Of a DNA stretch of 64,000 nucleotides, positions 47,418 to 57,800 are shown piece by piece (positions within the stretch are counted from its first letter, which is position 1; every line of letters begins with the position of its first letter). The DNA is taken from NCBI RefSeq assembly GCF_900452515.1, contig NZ_UGNW01000001.1, positions 1,612,001 through 1,676,000 of the forward strand, written 5' to 3'. The position numbers were made by a program, and so were the translations under genes. The notes beneath the pieces were generated by a model, which was given only the letters and a program-made list of their open reading frames with translations, was not told where the DNA came from and searched no databases. The stretch is from Legionella birminghamensis (lineage in GTDB: Bacteria; Pseudomonadota; Gammaproteobacteria; Legionellales; Legionellaceae).

Positions 47418-47582
47418 TTAGATAATTGGTTGAATTTGCTGTTGCGTGCAATTTGAACACAAGGTAGGTTTTTGTGATTCCGTTTCCATTTCTTCTTTTC
47501 TTTCGACAGAAAATTCCAGATTATCTGTATCTTCAATTTCGACCTTGAGGCCGCAGTTTTCACAGTGCTGTACAAATGCCAT
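47418..47582 (-). CDS. small zinc-ribbon protein
   Basis: A 54-residue protein read from ATG 47582, with AAAGGGA about nine bases upstream. It has two CxxC knuckles, HCENCG near residue 7 and LCSNC near residue 41, separated by an acidic segment (EIEDTDNLEFSVERKEE). The arrangement is that of a rubredoxin-type zinc ribbon. No specific family is recognised; such proteins often bind nucleic acid or partner proteins. It is divergent from the thioesterase gene. Confidence 0.65.
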   Translation of the reverse strand: MAFVQHCENCGLKVEIEDTDNLEFSVERKEEMETESQKPTLCSNCTQQQIQPII

Positions 47583-47702
47583 GGTATGATTTCCCTTTCG
47601 ATATATTTAGCTGATATATATAGTTTAGCTTATTTGACCGGTTACAATTTTAGCCTATTATAATTAGCTAATGAAAATGATTAAATGTCCAGGGAGATGT
47701 CA

Positions 47703-48125
47703 ATGGCAATCTGGTTCAAGGAAGTTACGCTTGACGATCTTAACCGCTTTGGAAAAAACAGCATGTCAGAATTTCTTGGTATACAATTTATTGAAATCGG
47801 AGATAATTTTCTGAAAGCCAGCATGCCAGTTACTGAGCGCACTAAACAACCATTCGGTCTGCTTCATGGTGGTGCTAACGTCGTGCTGGCAGAAACAATT
47901 GCCAGTACTGCAGCAAACGGTGTTATCGATTCGAAAAAATTTTATTGTGTTGGTCTTGAGATCAATGCTAACCATTTACGTGCCGTTACCAAGGGCATTG
48001 TTACAGCAAAAGCTTCCCCAATTCACATTGGACGTACTACCCAGGTTTGGGAAGTGGATATTTTTAATGAAGAAGGGAAGAAGACTTGCGTATCAAGGAT
48101 GACAGCCGCTGTAGTAGGGCGATAG
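47703..48125 (+). CDS. PaaI/YdiI-type hotdog thioesterase
   Basis: A 140-residue single hotdog-fold enzyme. The catalytic block is GLLHGGANVVLAETIAS, with Glu in the active-site helix. Related proteins hydrolyse acyl-CoAs such as 1,4-dihydroxy-2-naphthoyl-CoA or aryl-CoA; the substrate here is not known. ATG 47703 has AGGGAG seven bases upstream and is preferred over the in-frame ATGs at 47685 and 47697. Confidence 0.88.
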   Translation: MAIWFKEVTLDDLNRFGKNSMSEFLGIQFIEIGDNFLKASMPVTERTKQPFGLLHGGANVVLAETIASTAANGVIDSKKFYCVGLEINANHLRAVTKGIVTAKASPIHIGRTTQVWEVDIFNEEGKKTCVSRMTAAVVGR

Positions 48126-48132
48126 GCCGTCT

Positions 48133-48216
48133 TTGCGAGCCTTTGGTGAAGCAATCCAGATCGAAGCTCGATTCTGACTATTCCTGGGTTGCTTCACTGC
48201 GTTCGCAACGACGGGT
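48133..48216. repeat. palindromic repeat (gcgaagcaatccag type) between convergent genes
   Basis: GCGAGCCTTTGGTGAAGCAATCCAG pairs imperfectly with CTGGGTTGCTTCACTGCGTTCGC, giving one long stem with a central bulge. It lies between the convergent thioesterase and outer-membrane protein genes. It belongs with the palindrome at 10072. Confidence 0.7.
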
Positions 48217-49002
48217 TTAGCAAATGAAACTCAAACTAAACTGTAATTCGTGAGTATATAAATAAGACAGTTTAGGATAGCCGTAGCCCCAGGGATCGGG
48301 CATGGCATTATTAAGCCTGCTTTTACCCCAGTCAGCAAACTCATAACCTAAACCTACTTGCCAATGGGGCGACAGGTTTTTCTGAACACCAGCGCCTAAA
48401 GTAAACGCAAAACCCTGGGTAGTATTGCTCTGATAACCCAGCTTGGCCAGTGCTATCCCGGGGTTAGCTAAATAAACAGGGGGGTGTGTCTCGAAACTAT
48501 AGGCATGATTAAAGCCGATACCAAAACTCCCGCTTAAATAAGGTTGAACATAATAAGCAGGATTTTCCGTGGCTAATAAGCCTTTAATGGCTACACGGCT
48601 ATGGTTAATGTGATAGCTATAATTCGCTACGTTAGGAACAGCAACCAGATCCATCGTCCCATTGACTTCCACCTGACTGGCGCCTGCAAAAGCAAGCCCG
48701 AGACGGCCAATCATATTGTTAGCGACCTGATGCTGCAGGGCAAGAAATACCTCACCCGTGCCGAGAGTTCTTGCATCTTCACTTCCTCTGAATCGAGCTA
48801 CTTCGTCAAAATTAACCGGGTAAACATACAAACGTCCCAAAGTCTGATCATCTCCAGGCCAGGCCCAAGCTGGCCCGGCACTTAGAGTGATCACTTTAGA
48901 CCATCCAATCAAATAGGGCTCATCTTCCATAATGCCGTCAGAATAACCGTTTGTTGATAATAAAATCCCAATCGCTAAAGAAATTGGCTTATTCAACCTC
49001 AT
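48217..49002 (-). CDS. outer-membrane beta-barrel protein
   Basis: A 261-residue protein with a signal peptide of about 22 residues. The mature part alternates hydrophobic and polar residues with many aromatic girdle positions (LGAGVQKNLSPHWQVGLGYEF) and ends with YTHELQFSLSF, a terminal beta-strand followed by Ile-Cys. The fold suggests an eight-stranded porin-like barrel of the kind common in Legionella; function unknown. Confidence 0.72.
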   Translation of the reverse strand: MRLNKPISLAIGILLSTNGYSDGIMEDEPYLIGWSKVITLSAGPAWAWPGDDQTLGRLYVYPVNFDEVARFRGSEDARTLGTGEVFLALQHQVANNMIGRLGLAFAGASQVEVNGTMDLVAVPNVANYSYHINHSRVAIKGLLATENPAYYVQPYLSGSFGIGFNHAYSFETHPPVYLANPGIALAKLGYQSNTTQGFAFTLGAGVQKNLSPHWQVGLGYEFADWGKSRLNNAMPDPWGYGYPKLSYLYTHELQFSLSFIC

Positions 49003-49153
49003 CTTTTGTCCTTTGATTTATAAGAATTTATACAGCGTCTATTAAACGTTGAGTCTTCTGATGAGTCAATCACTATTTTAATAATTAAGAGTATTCCCCT
49101 GTATTGAGGTGTATTACTTATTTCGTTAAAATCCACAGTTTTCGGAGATTGCC

Positions 49154-50455
49154 TTGAGAAGGATATCATACGGACTACTGGCTATTTTGTTTGTAAAAAC
49201 CTCAATCGTTTTCCCGCTAGATTATAATGCCTGTGATCCGGTTCTCGGTCCGGTGCGGATTCAAAATTCGGCTGAAGAAACTGTATTTGATCATACTAAA
49301 GGTTGTCCAATTACAGATGGCGATTATTCTGACAACCCGGCCAGGCCCTTCATTGCAGCAGATCAGACTGTATGGTGGTTTGCCAGCAATTCAAAAGGTT
49401 ATTTCAAATCCGCAGGAATACCGGTTTCACAAGGGGCTAAGGACATTATTTCCAATCTGGTACGTTACAAGGATAATGGGCAATGCTCGGCTTGGCTTCA
49501 GAGTCGATTTAATAGTACTCCCAATGAATATCCGGTAGCCAGTTACAATAATGAAATATGGATGGTTTCACCTTTCACCAGTGACGGACAAAATATATTC
49601 ACATTTGTCCATAATGAATACCATATCATCCCATCCAACGTGACCGATGTGTATGGAAATCTGATAGGTGCAATGTCTACAGATGGAGGAAGTAGTTTCC
49701 AGGTATTTACTAATCCACAGCAGCCTGGCTTTAATTTGCCCCTTATCGCTTCCCCTTATGCATTTACCAGCGGCAAAGGAGGGATGTTTGCACAAAGCAA
49801 TATTATCCAATGGGGGGATTACTATTACGTATTAATCGAGCAAAACCTGCAGGCATTTAGTAGTTCAGCACCTCCTGCAGGTGTTTGTGTGTATCGGAAT
49901 GATAATCTGGCTAATCCCCGGGGATGGCTGGGTTTTGACGGCGAGAAGTATACCATTCCACTTGTTCCCGAGTATCCTTCGCAAAATCCTGAGAACCCGG
50001 AACAATATTTGTGTCATCGGGTATTGCCCAATTATTACCGTTTTTCATGGACTTACAATACCGTTCTCCAGAAATTCATTATTATTGGATTGGATACTGA
50101 TTATTCGCAGTCAGGGCAGCCTATTGAAGCCTTTGTTTATACGCTGGCCAACCTCGACCCGGATACCGGAGTCCTAAGTCCGGCAACAAATACCGGTTCA
50201 TTATTCAAGGAATATTTTCTGCTTCAAATCACCTGGTTTGATGAATGGCAAAATGCCGGTAATGTTTTTGGTCAAGCCTATCCAGGCCTGCTTGATCCGA
50301 CCAGCCCGGAGAATGGCGGAGATAGAAACTTCCAATACTCCGGTGCCAACCCTTATCTGTATTACACATCATTATTCCCGGCAGAAGAAAACCATGGAAG
50401 GGATAGAGATGTTGTTCGTCAGCAGCTGAGCGTTGAGAATTGCCTTCTGCAATAA
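49154..50455 (+). CDS. secreted protein, possible beta-propeller, unknown function
   Basis: A 433-residue protein from TTG 49154 (GGAG six bases upstream). The N-terminus is a signal peptide with cleavage near residue 21. The mature protein is rich in Tyr, Trp, Asn and Pro and repeats a blade-like pattern of hydrophobic strand plus Asp/Asn turn (PARPFIAADQTVWWFASNSK, WGDYYYVLIEQN), which resembles five-bladed glycosidase propellers. I cannot identify a catalytic site. Cys residues at the N- and C-termini (e.g. NACDPVLG, ENCLLQ) may form disulfides. Secretion by the type II system is plausible. Confidence 0.7.
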   Translation: MRRISYGLLAILFVKTSIVFPLDYNACDPVLGPVRIQNSAEETVFDHTKGCPITDGDYSDNPARPFIAADQTVWWFASNSKGYFKSAGIPVSQGAKDIISNLVRYKDNGQCSAWLQSRFNSTPNEYPVASYNNEIWMVSPFTSDGQNIFTFVHNEYHIIPSNVTDVYGNLIGAMSTDGGSSFQVFTNPQQPGFNLPLIASPYAFTSGKGGMFAQSNIIQWGDYYYVLIEQNLQAFSSSAPPAGVCVYRNDNLANPRGWLGFDGEKYTIPLVPEYPSQNPENPEQYLCHRVLPNYYRFSWTYNTVLQKFIIIGLDTDYSQSGQPIEAFVYTLANLDPDTGVLSPATNTGSLFKEYFLLQITWFDEWQNAGNVFGQAYPGLLDPTSPENGGDRNFQYSGANPYLYYTSLFPAEENHGRDRDVVRQQLSVENCLLQ

Positions 50456-50524
50456 CAACTGCTGTAATTAATATGATAAAATGCCATCCTGGTGTAGAAG
50501 CAATTAACGGTTGAGAACCTTATT

Positions 50525-51382
50525 ATGAGCCTGCTATTGGGAAAAAAATATCAAAGCCAGCCAGATGAATCCGAACTGGGGCAGTCTTCGCAATACGATA
50601 CCCATTATAATCCTGATCGCCTTTTTGCTGTTTCCAGAGAGGGCAAGCGCAGTGAAATTGGCGTTGATTCTTCTTCGCTTCCTTTTTATGGGTTTGACTG
50701 CTGGAACCATTATGAGGTGTCATGGCTTAATGAAAAAGGTAAGCCTGTCGTTGCACTGGCTGAAATTATTTATGATTGCGAGACCCCTAACATAATCGAA
50801 TCAAAATCCTTAAAACTCTATTTTAACTCATTCAATAACACTCGAATTAAGGATAGCGAAACCCTGCGGCAAATCGTAGCGCGTGATTTATCGGCGCGTA
50901 TCGGGGGGAAAGTTGATGTTCGAATCCTTTCCCTGAAAGATAAAGAACTTAGTTTTATCCAGTCAATGCCGGCTGGTGAATGCATAGATGAACTCGATGT
51001 TACTTGCTCCGTCTACCTTGTTGAACCAAACTATCTTTTTACTGAGGGAGAGAAGGTTGAGGAAGTCCTTTATTCTGATTTATTAAAATCAAATTGTCTG
51101 GTTACAAAGCAACCGGACTGGGGCTCAGTGCAAATTGCATATACGGGTAAACAGATAAACCGCGAAGGGCTGCTAAAATACCTGATTTCTTTCCGTAATC
51201 ATAATGAATTCCATGAACAATGCATTGAACGGATTTTTGTACATATTCTGAATCGTTGTAAACCGGAAAAACTGACCGTCTATGGGCGATATACAAGACG
51301 GGGGGGGCTGGATATTAATCCTTATCGCTCGACAGAGAAGACTGTTGTAAAGGGGCTAAATCAACGATTAGTCAGACAATGA
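50525..51382 (+). CDS. queF: NADPH-dependent 7-cyano-7-deazaguanine reductase (long form)
   Basis: A 285-residue QueF of the two-domain bacterial type. It has LGKKYQSQPDES at the start, LPFYGFDCWNHYEVSWLNEKG, the QueF motif ESKSLKLYFNSFNNT, the catalytic Cys in NCLVTKQPDWGSVQI, and HNEFHEQCIERIF with the substrate-binding Glu. It reduces preQ0 to preQ1 in queuosine synthesis. The start ATG 50525 follows GAGAACC. Other que genes are not in the window. Confidence 0.95.
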   Translation: MSLLLGKKYQSQPDESELGQSSQYDTHYNPDRLFAVSREGKRSEIGVDSSSLPFYGFDCWNHYEVSWLNEKGKPVVALAEIIYDCETPNIIESKSLKLYFNSFNNTRIKDSETLRQIVARDLSARIGGKVDVRILSLKDKELSFIQSMPAGECIDELDVTCSVYLVEPNYLFTEGEKVEEVLYSDLLKSNCLVTKQPDWGSVQIAYTGKQINREGLLKYLISFRNHNEFHEQCIERIFVHILNRCKPEKLTVYGRYTRRGGLDINPYRSTEKTVVKGLNQRLVRQ

Positions 51383-51442
51383 AGGCGTCCTGTCACCTGC
51401 TTAATTTATAGCCGATATCGTAGTTAATTAATAAATATTGGC

Positions 51443-51448
51443 TATAAT
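51443..51448 (+). promoter_or_regulatory. -10 box upstream of the HD-GYP gene
   Basis: Perfect TATAAT in GGCTATAATTTG, 16-28 bases before the candidate starts at 51465 and 51477. The -35 region is poor. Confidence 0.4.
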
Positions 51449-51476
51449 TTGTTAAGACTCATCATTGAAAAAAAAC

Positions 51477-53045
51477 ATGGGCCTCAGTGTCTCCCAATTT
51501 TCTCATTTGCTGAAGGTGCTGACTGATATTGGAAAATCACTTTCTGCCGAGCGGAATCCTATCGTCTTATTAGAATCCATATTGAGGAAAGCGCAAGAAA
51601 TTACGAATGCAGATGGCGGTACTTTGTATACCTGCACGTATGACAATAAACTCAAATTTGAAATCCTGATAAATAAATCGATGGGACTTCATCTGGGTGG
51701 AACGAGTCAGAACCAGGCTAGGCTCGAAGATCTGCCTTTATACAATGAAAGAGGCGAAGCGAATAGGAATATGCTTGCTCCCTGGGCTGCTATCAGCAGG
51801 AAAACAGTTCATATTAAAGATGCCTATAAAAACAAGCGCTATAAGCTGTCTGGTACAAAAAAATTTGACCAACAGATGAATTATCATTCACAGTCATTTT
51901 TTGTGGTCCCCATGACCAACCATCTCGATGAGGTAATCGGCGTTCTTCAACTGATCAATCCTATCGATCCGAAGACCAAAAAAATCACCACTTTTTCGCC
52001 ATTAAAACAGCATTTGGTAGAATCACTGGCCTCGCAAGCGGCAATCACAATTACCAACCAGCAGCTCATTCGCGACCAGAAGAATCTTTTTGATGGCTTA
52101 ATACAGCTTATTGCCAAGGCAATCGATGAAAAATCACCCTACACTGGAAATCATTGCCGACGAGTGCCTATTATCACACGGATGATCGCCGAGGCCGCTT
52201 GTGCAATAAATCACGGCCCCCTCAAGGATTTCAGCATGACTGAAGATGAGCTATATGAACTGGAAGTCGCTGCCTGGTTACACGATTGCGGAAAAATTTC
52301 CATACCCGAGTCTGTGGTGGATAAATCTACCAAGCTTGAAACAATTATGGATGGTGTAAAGTTAATCGATATACGTTTTGAAGTATTGAAAAGGGATATG
52401 ATTATCGAAAATTTACAACAACAAATTAAGGGCTTATGCGGCGAAACCTATGATTTATCCAATGATCAGAAGTTGCAGAAAGCACTGGACGGTTTGTCCC
52501 AGGAACGTGAATTAATCCATCAACTTAATCAGGGCAGGGAAGATACATCCGATGATGAAATAAATGCCATGAAAGAGATTGCCAGGCGTCAATTGATTTC
52601 TGAGCATAATCAGTCAGAAAACTTTCTTAGCGAGGCTGAAATCCAGATGCTGGAGATAAGGCGCGGAACTCTATCGGCTCAAGAAAAAGAAATTATTAAT
52701 AATCATGTCAGTGTAACCATCAAAATGCTCGAGTCTTTACCTTATCCTAAAAGCCTTCGCAATATTCCAATCTATGCAGGAAGCCATCATGAAAAAATCG
52801 ATGGAACTGGTTATCCCCGAGGCCTGACCAGTGAGCAATTTCCTCTAAAGGCGCGTATAGTCGCTCTCGCTGATATTTTTGAGGCGCTGACTGCAAATGA
52901 TAGACCCTATAAGAAAGCTATGTCATTGGAAGAAGCACTAGCAATACTCAATCAAATGAGAGTGGAAGGTAAAATCGATTCCGATTTGGTAGATGTTTTT
53001 ATATCCGAAAAAGTGTATGAACGGTTTGCCAGGGAGTATCTGTAA
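51477..53045 (+). CDS. GAF-HD-GYP domain protein, probable cyclic-di-GMP phosphodiesterase
   Basis: A protein of about 522 residues. A GAF sensor domain occupies roughly 20-200 (ADGGTLYTCTYDNKLKFEIL, QSFFVVPMTNHLDEVIGVLQL). The HD-GYP domain follows: HD in AAWLHDCGKISIPESVV near residue 268, and HHEKIDGTGYPRGL near 437. The stretch between them is unusually long and contains a charged helical insert of about 100 residues. The domain normally hydrolyses c-di-GMP to GMP or pGpG. ATG 51477 is the likely start; TTG 51465 is the alternative. The antiporter gene starts 28 bases downstream. Confidence 0.87.
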   Translation: MGLSVSQFSHLLKVLTDIGKSLSAERNPIVLLESILRKAQEITNADGGTLYTCTYDNKLKFEILINKSMGLHLGGTSQNQARLEDLPLYNERGEANRNMLAPWAAISRKTVHIKDAYKNKRYKLSGTKKFDQQMNYHSQSFFVVPMTNHLDEVIGVLQLINPIDPKTKKITTFSPLKQHLVESLASQAAITITNQQLIRDQKNLFDGLIQLIAKAIDEKSPYTGNHCRRVPIITRMIAEAACAINHGPLKDFSMTEDELYELEVAAWLHDCGKISIPESVVDKSTKLETIMDGVKLIDIRFEVLKRDMIIENLQQQIKGLCGETYDLSNDQKLQKALDGLSQERELIHQLNQGREDTSDDEINAMKEIARRQLISEHNQSENFLSEAEIQMLEIRRGTLSAQEKEIINNHVSVTIKMLESLPYPKSLRNIPIYAGSHHEKIDGTGYPRGLTSEQFPLKARIVALADIFEALTANDRPYKKAMSLEEALAILNQMRVEGKIDSDLVDVFISEKVYERFAREYL

Positions 53046-53072
53046 TTAAACGCATAGCATTGGAAGAATATC

Positions 53073-54029
53073 ATGATGATGCAGCTAATTTTATTTGCGA
53101 TAGGCTTTGTTCTTATTCTGAAGGGTGGCGATCTGTTCGTAAGCTCAAGTACCGTCATTGCTTTTCATCTGAAGATCCCACGATTTATTATCGGAGGAAC
53201 AATAGTAAGCCTTGCTACAACAGCGCCTGAATTTGTAGTTTCAGCAACGGCAAGTTACCTTGGCGATTCAGGTATAGCGCTGGGTAATGCCCTGGGCTCC
53301 GCGATAGCCAATATAGGCTTAATCGTAAGCCTGACTGCAATCTTAGCGCCTGTCTCTGTTGAGCTTCTTCCTTTTAAAAGGCGGTCACTATGGATGTTAG
53401 CGACTACGACAATCGTTTTTATTTTTGCCTGGAATCTTGAAATCAGCCGTTGGGGCGGATTGTTTCTGGTTATCTCTGCACTGATATATCTGCTGTTAAA
53501 TCTGATAAAAGCCAGATCTGAACGACAAAAAAATAAGTCCTTAGAGCCACAGGCCACCCCTGAAATGAATGTGCCAATGATAAATGCAGTGATGCATTTT
53601 CTCCTAGGTACAGTTTTGGTGGTTGCTGGAAGTTGGTTACTGGTTAACTCAGGAACTGCCATTGCAACCGCCTTAAAAATCCCTTCATTTATTATTGGAT
53701 TAACCGCGGTGGCCGTTGGTACATCGCTACCCGAATTAATTACAGCCATTACGGCAGCCCGGAAGCAGGTTACGGACTTGTCAATCAGCAATATTATTGG
53801 CGCTAATATCCTGAACCTGGGCCTAATTACTGGAACAGCCGCAATGATTAGACCTCTGACGATGGATCTCTTTACTAAATACTATGCATTCACTTGGGTA
53901 TTCATCATGATTATTGGGATGATGATAATTTTTTGGAAAACCGGAAAGATGACCAAGCGCTCAGGGATCATCATGCTTTCACTATATGGCCTGTATGTAA
54001 TCGGATTGCTAATTTTCCCCTTTTTATAA
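53073..54029 (+). CDS. CaCA-family sodium/calcium antiporter (YrbG type)
   Basis: A 318-residue, ten-helix inner-membrane exchanger with two alpha-repeats. Repeat 1 reads GTIVSLATTAPEFVVSATAS then GNALGSAIANIGLI; repeat 2 reads AVAVGTSLPELITAITAA then SNIIGANILNLGLI. The conserved Glu and the Asn/Ser residues for cation binding are present in both. It would exchange Ca2+ for Na+ or H+. Its stop abuts the stop of the LysE gene on the other strand. Confidence 0.92.
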   Translation: MMMQLILFAIGFVLILKGGDLFVSSSTVIAFHLKIPRFIIGGTIVSLATTAPEFVVSATASYLGDSGIALGNALGSAIANIGLIVSLTAILAPVSVELLPFKRRSLWMLATTTIVFIFAWNLEISRWGGLFLVISALIYLLLNLIKARSERQKNKSLEPQATPEMNVPMINAVMHFLLGTVLVVAGSWLLVNSGTAIATALKIPSFIIGLTAVAVGTSLPELITAITAARKQVTDLSISNIIGANILNLGLITGTAAMIRPLTMDLFTKYYAFTWVFIMIIGMMIIFWKTGKMTKRSGIIMLSLYGLYVIGLLIFPFL

Positions 54030-54659
54030 TTACATGTGTTGCTGGGCACTCAGTATTTTCAAAGCTAAAGCAAAAAAGATAAGCGCAGTGAGTTTATTAA
54101 ATAAATTTTGAATTGCATCGCTGGAAAAAATGCGTTCTTTTAAATAGGCAAATAAGAAAGCATAGACAAAGTTGATAATGGTGCCCGATATCACAAAACA
54201 ACATCCTAATGATAATAATTGCAGCCAGATGCTTCCACGCTCCACATCAACAAATTGCGGCAGAAAAGTTATAAAGAAAATGCCCACTTTGGGATTTAAC
54301 AGATTGGTAAGCACTCCATTCTGGTAGGACTTCCAAACTGACACTGTTTGCTTTTCGGTTTTTAGAGATTTTTTTTGTGAACCAAGGGCTTTCCAGGCCA
54401 GGTAAAATAAATAAAATGCCCCCGTTATTTTTATCAAATTAAAGATAAAAGGGGACTCCTGTAAAATACTGGACAGACCCAGCGCTGAAGCAATTGCATA
54501 AAGTGCAATACCGGTACCGATGCCGATTGTTGCAGCCGCCCCGTGTTTAAAACTATTAAGACTTTGACTTGCAACATATAAAACATCATTGCCTGGAGTA
54601 AGATTCAGAATAATTGTGGCCGTCAGAAAGAAAATAAATTGAGCTGAATCTGGAAACAT
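54030..54659 (-). CDS. LysE/RhtB family amino acid exporter
   Basis: A 209-residue protein with six hydrophobic segments. The N-terminal NLTPGNDVLYVASQSL corresponds to the family's TPGP-type motif, followed by GIGTGIALYAIASALGLSS. KITGAFYLFYLAWKAL and PKVGIFFITFLPQFV are also characteristic. It would export an amino acid such as homoserine, threonine or lysine. Its stop directly follows the antiporter stop, so both share a terminator region. Confidence 0.9.
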   Translation of the reverse strand: MFPDSAQFIFFLTATIILNLTPGNDVLYVASQSLNSFKHGAAATIGIGTGIALYAIASALGLSSILQESPFIFNLIKITGAFYLFYLAWKALGSQKKSLKTEKQTVSVWKSYQNGVLTNLLNPKVGIFFITFLPQFVDVERGSIWLQLLSLGCCFVISGTIINFVYAFLFAYLKERIFSSDAIQNLFNKLTALIFFALALKILSAQQHM

Positions 54660-54822
54660 AATGCTTCACTCTACCAAGCAAGTTTGAGTGCATAATGATA
54701 ATAGAATTAATTTTATATGAGCATTTATTTATTTTAGAACAGGGGTTCTGCGTTGAAAATTCTGGATTATCCATCCCATACCCAGTGCAATATCGCATCA
54801 CATAGACATATTTAGAAGCATA

Positions 54823-57800
54823 ATGACCAAAGATATCCGTGCGTTTTTACGCAAGACCCAAACATCGCTTACAAATCTTTTGAAGGAACTTGACTCCACA
54901 GGACCTGTGCAAGCAATGCCTGAAAAAACAATTCAAGCCTATGTGAAACATTGCCGCAAGGTTTTTAGTGAATTACCCTCAGCAAACCTTGCCGAGGCCT
55001 TGGAAAAAGCCCTGAAAGCTAATTGGGATTTAATAAAAGGCAGCCTGCTGTCATACACGGCTTTACCGTATCATCCTGTGACTAAAATATGGACTAAAGC
55101 TGCTCAACTGGTCGCTTTGTCAAAGCCGGTATCCAGTAAGCCTGCAAATCCGCTTTTGTATTTAATTCCTGATTTACAGTGTGTCGAGTCTATTCATTTT
55201 TCCTTTCCAGATTTGGAACCAGTTTACAACGCTTCGACCGGACAATGGGAAATGGATCTGCTAAAAATTCTATCCACTCATATCCAAAACGACGCTGGCA
55301 CCCATCTTATCCCTGTGGGTAGTATTTTCATACTCGGAGAGGAGGGGGGGGCAGGTTTTCCACCTATTTTCAACCCTTACGTCAATGACGATACTGAGCG
55401 CTCACTGGATCGTTTAAATGAAAAGGAAACCTTGCGTCTGTTCCATTATTCATTGGACACACAGATCATTTATGAGTCCAAGCAGCAATATGATGCCATG
55501 GCAGTAAATAATAATGATTTGTTAGGGAAGCTGACTTTCCTTCGCCAAAAAATGAAGGAAAATAGTGCGAATGGCCGTGGGAGCGAGCTCGTGGCAGGTG
55601 ATTTTTTTGATAAACATTTGATGGATTTTATTGCCTGGTATAACGCAATTGAGGATCACTCAGATGAACCATATCAAATTAAACAGTTTATACAGACCCT
55701 CCGCGATTTCAGTGCACCAGTGCTAAATCCATTCAACAAAGTGCTTATTACCAAAACCCTTCAAAGGGTTGCAGAACTGCCCTCAGAGGATAATCAGTTT
55801 TTTAAGGAATATTTTGAGCCGCTTAAAACGATTGAAGCAATGGATAATCCTAATCAACAACAATTGGAAGAGGCTCGGGAGATTATCTACAAATTACTGT
55901 CGCAACTGGGCATTATCACCTCCCTGACTCATAAGCCTCTGGAGCGAGCGATTCCGCAGGCTCTTGTGGACAAAGCATCGAAACTAAAACGCTATGCTTT
56001 TAGAAAAGACAATCGGGAAAATCCAGCCACATGCCTCAATATTCTGGGGAGTAAGCTGGATAAATTGCTCGTTACATATCGCGATGTATTAGCTAATATC
56101 AGAACCAGCGCGAATAGGCAAGAGTCACTCACAGAAGAAGCGATTAAGATATATCGCTCGGCGAAGGAAACGTTCAAGAAAAAACTCGATACCAAGGAAC
56201 CATTAAATGGACATGACAAACTACCATTAACCCATCATGTTCTGAAGAAATTACAGGTAAGAATCTCATTTAACAGACCGCAGGATTTGGTAGTTTTAGA
56301 AAACCTGTCACCTGATGAAATTATCGAAATTTTTAGAAATCCCCTGTTGGTGGATGCATTACTCCATCAAAACAATCGCGACCAGCTCATTCTGTTCGCT
56401 CTTACTACATCAACTGAGAAGTTAATCGCGCTTCTGACAAGTTTAAGCCAGTCACTGCTTAAATCATCCAAAAAGCATTGGGGACACCTAATCCCATTAA
56501 TAGTTCATCTCACAGAAGCGCTGGAAGTCGAACAATGTCAAACCATTTATGATCCGCTGAAGCATTATCTTGCCAGACTATGCATTGACAAGACATCCCA
56601 GTTTGAACGCAATCTGATTGATCAGATTAGCTCTGCAAAACAAGGTGTCCTGTGGGGCTCAATTATTGATGAGCTTTTAAGGTTGACTACAACAGCAGAG
56701 TCTTTTTGCAAGGTTTATGGAATACTTTCTTTGAGCAATAATGAAAAAATGAAGTTTTTTTTCAATCAAATGCGAGAAAGGCTTCCGGCTTTGATGAGAA
56801 CAGTAACTTCTCGCACATTAGTATTTGAGAAGCTGTCAGATAATCATCGCCAATTAATTTTTCCGAATGGGCTGGCCGATCAATCCGATAATATTAGAAC
56901 ACTAAACCAGTTTATGTCGGTTTATGATCACTTACACTTCCATCAACAAGTAAATCTGTTTAAACATCATAAAAATACTATTCCCGGATGGATTAACTCT
57001 TCAATTCATTTATTACAACTGTTCAGAATATTGAATCCTGCTGAATTTGATGAATTAATTTTAGAGATTCAGATCGATAAACTACCAAAAAAAGCAACTG
57101 TCAGCGAGGTTCGTTCTGCACTTGAAGGCAAGTATGAAGGCCGTATCCCCGGGCGATATATTGATTTGCTTATTACATTAACTGACTTGTCCGCTGTATC
57201 TTCTTTTCGCGATTTAAAAAATCTTATCGAACCGATGCATCTTATGCAAATTCGTTCAGATGAACAAGATCGTCAGTTTTTAATGAAAGCACAGCAGCAT
57301 ATTAGAAATGTTTTTAACAGTATTGAACCTCGGCTCGACACATTTTCATGTTACTCAACTTATGATATGGCCCAAGTACTCAAAGCAGTCAACATTGAGC
57401 AACGTAATGTCATATTCGACCGAAAATTACTCCCTAACTTAAATACATTGATCCAAAATACAAACGATTGGAATAATTTGCTGTTCTATATATCTCCTGA
57501 ACAACGCAATATTGTTAATCGCTATGTATTCAATAATCTTCCATGGCAACAACTCTTCACCAAACTGGATGACTTTATTCGTGCGCCATTCCCGGTTCTT
57601 GAGTCAGAGCAGATAGGCGATATACTCTCAAGCTGCAAAGAAGTTTTACAAAGAAATATTAAATCATTTGGCTCTTTGACCACTTTTCTGAGGAAATTAA
57701 GGTGCCCCAAAGAAGATAACAAATTGGTATTTGATATGTTTAAAGGCCGTTTCAAAAGCTGGGTAGGGAAGAGTGCAGACACCATCAGCACGCTCTTATC

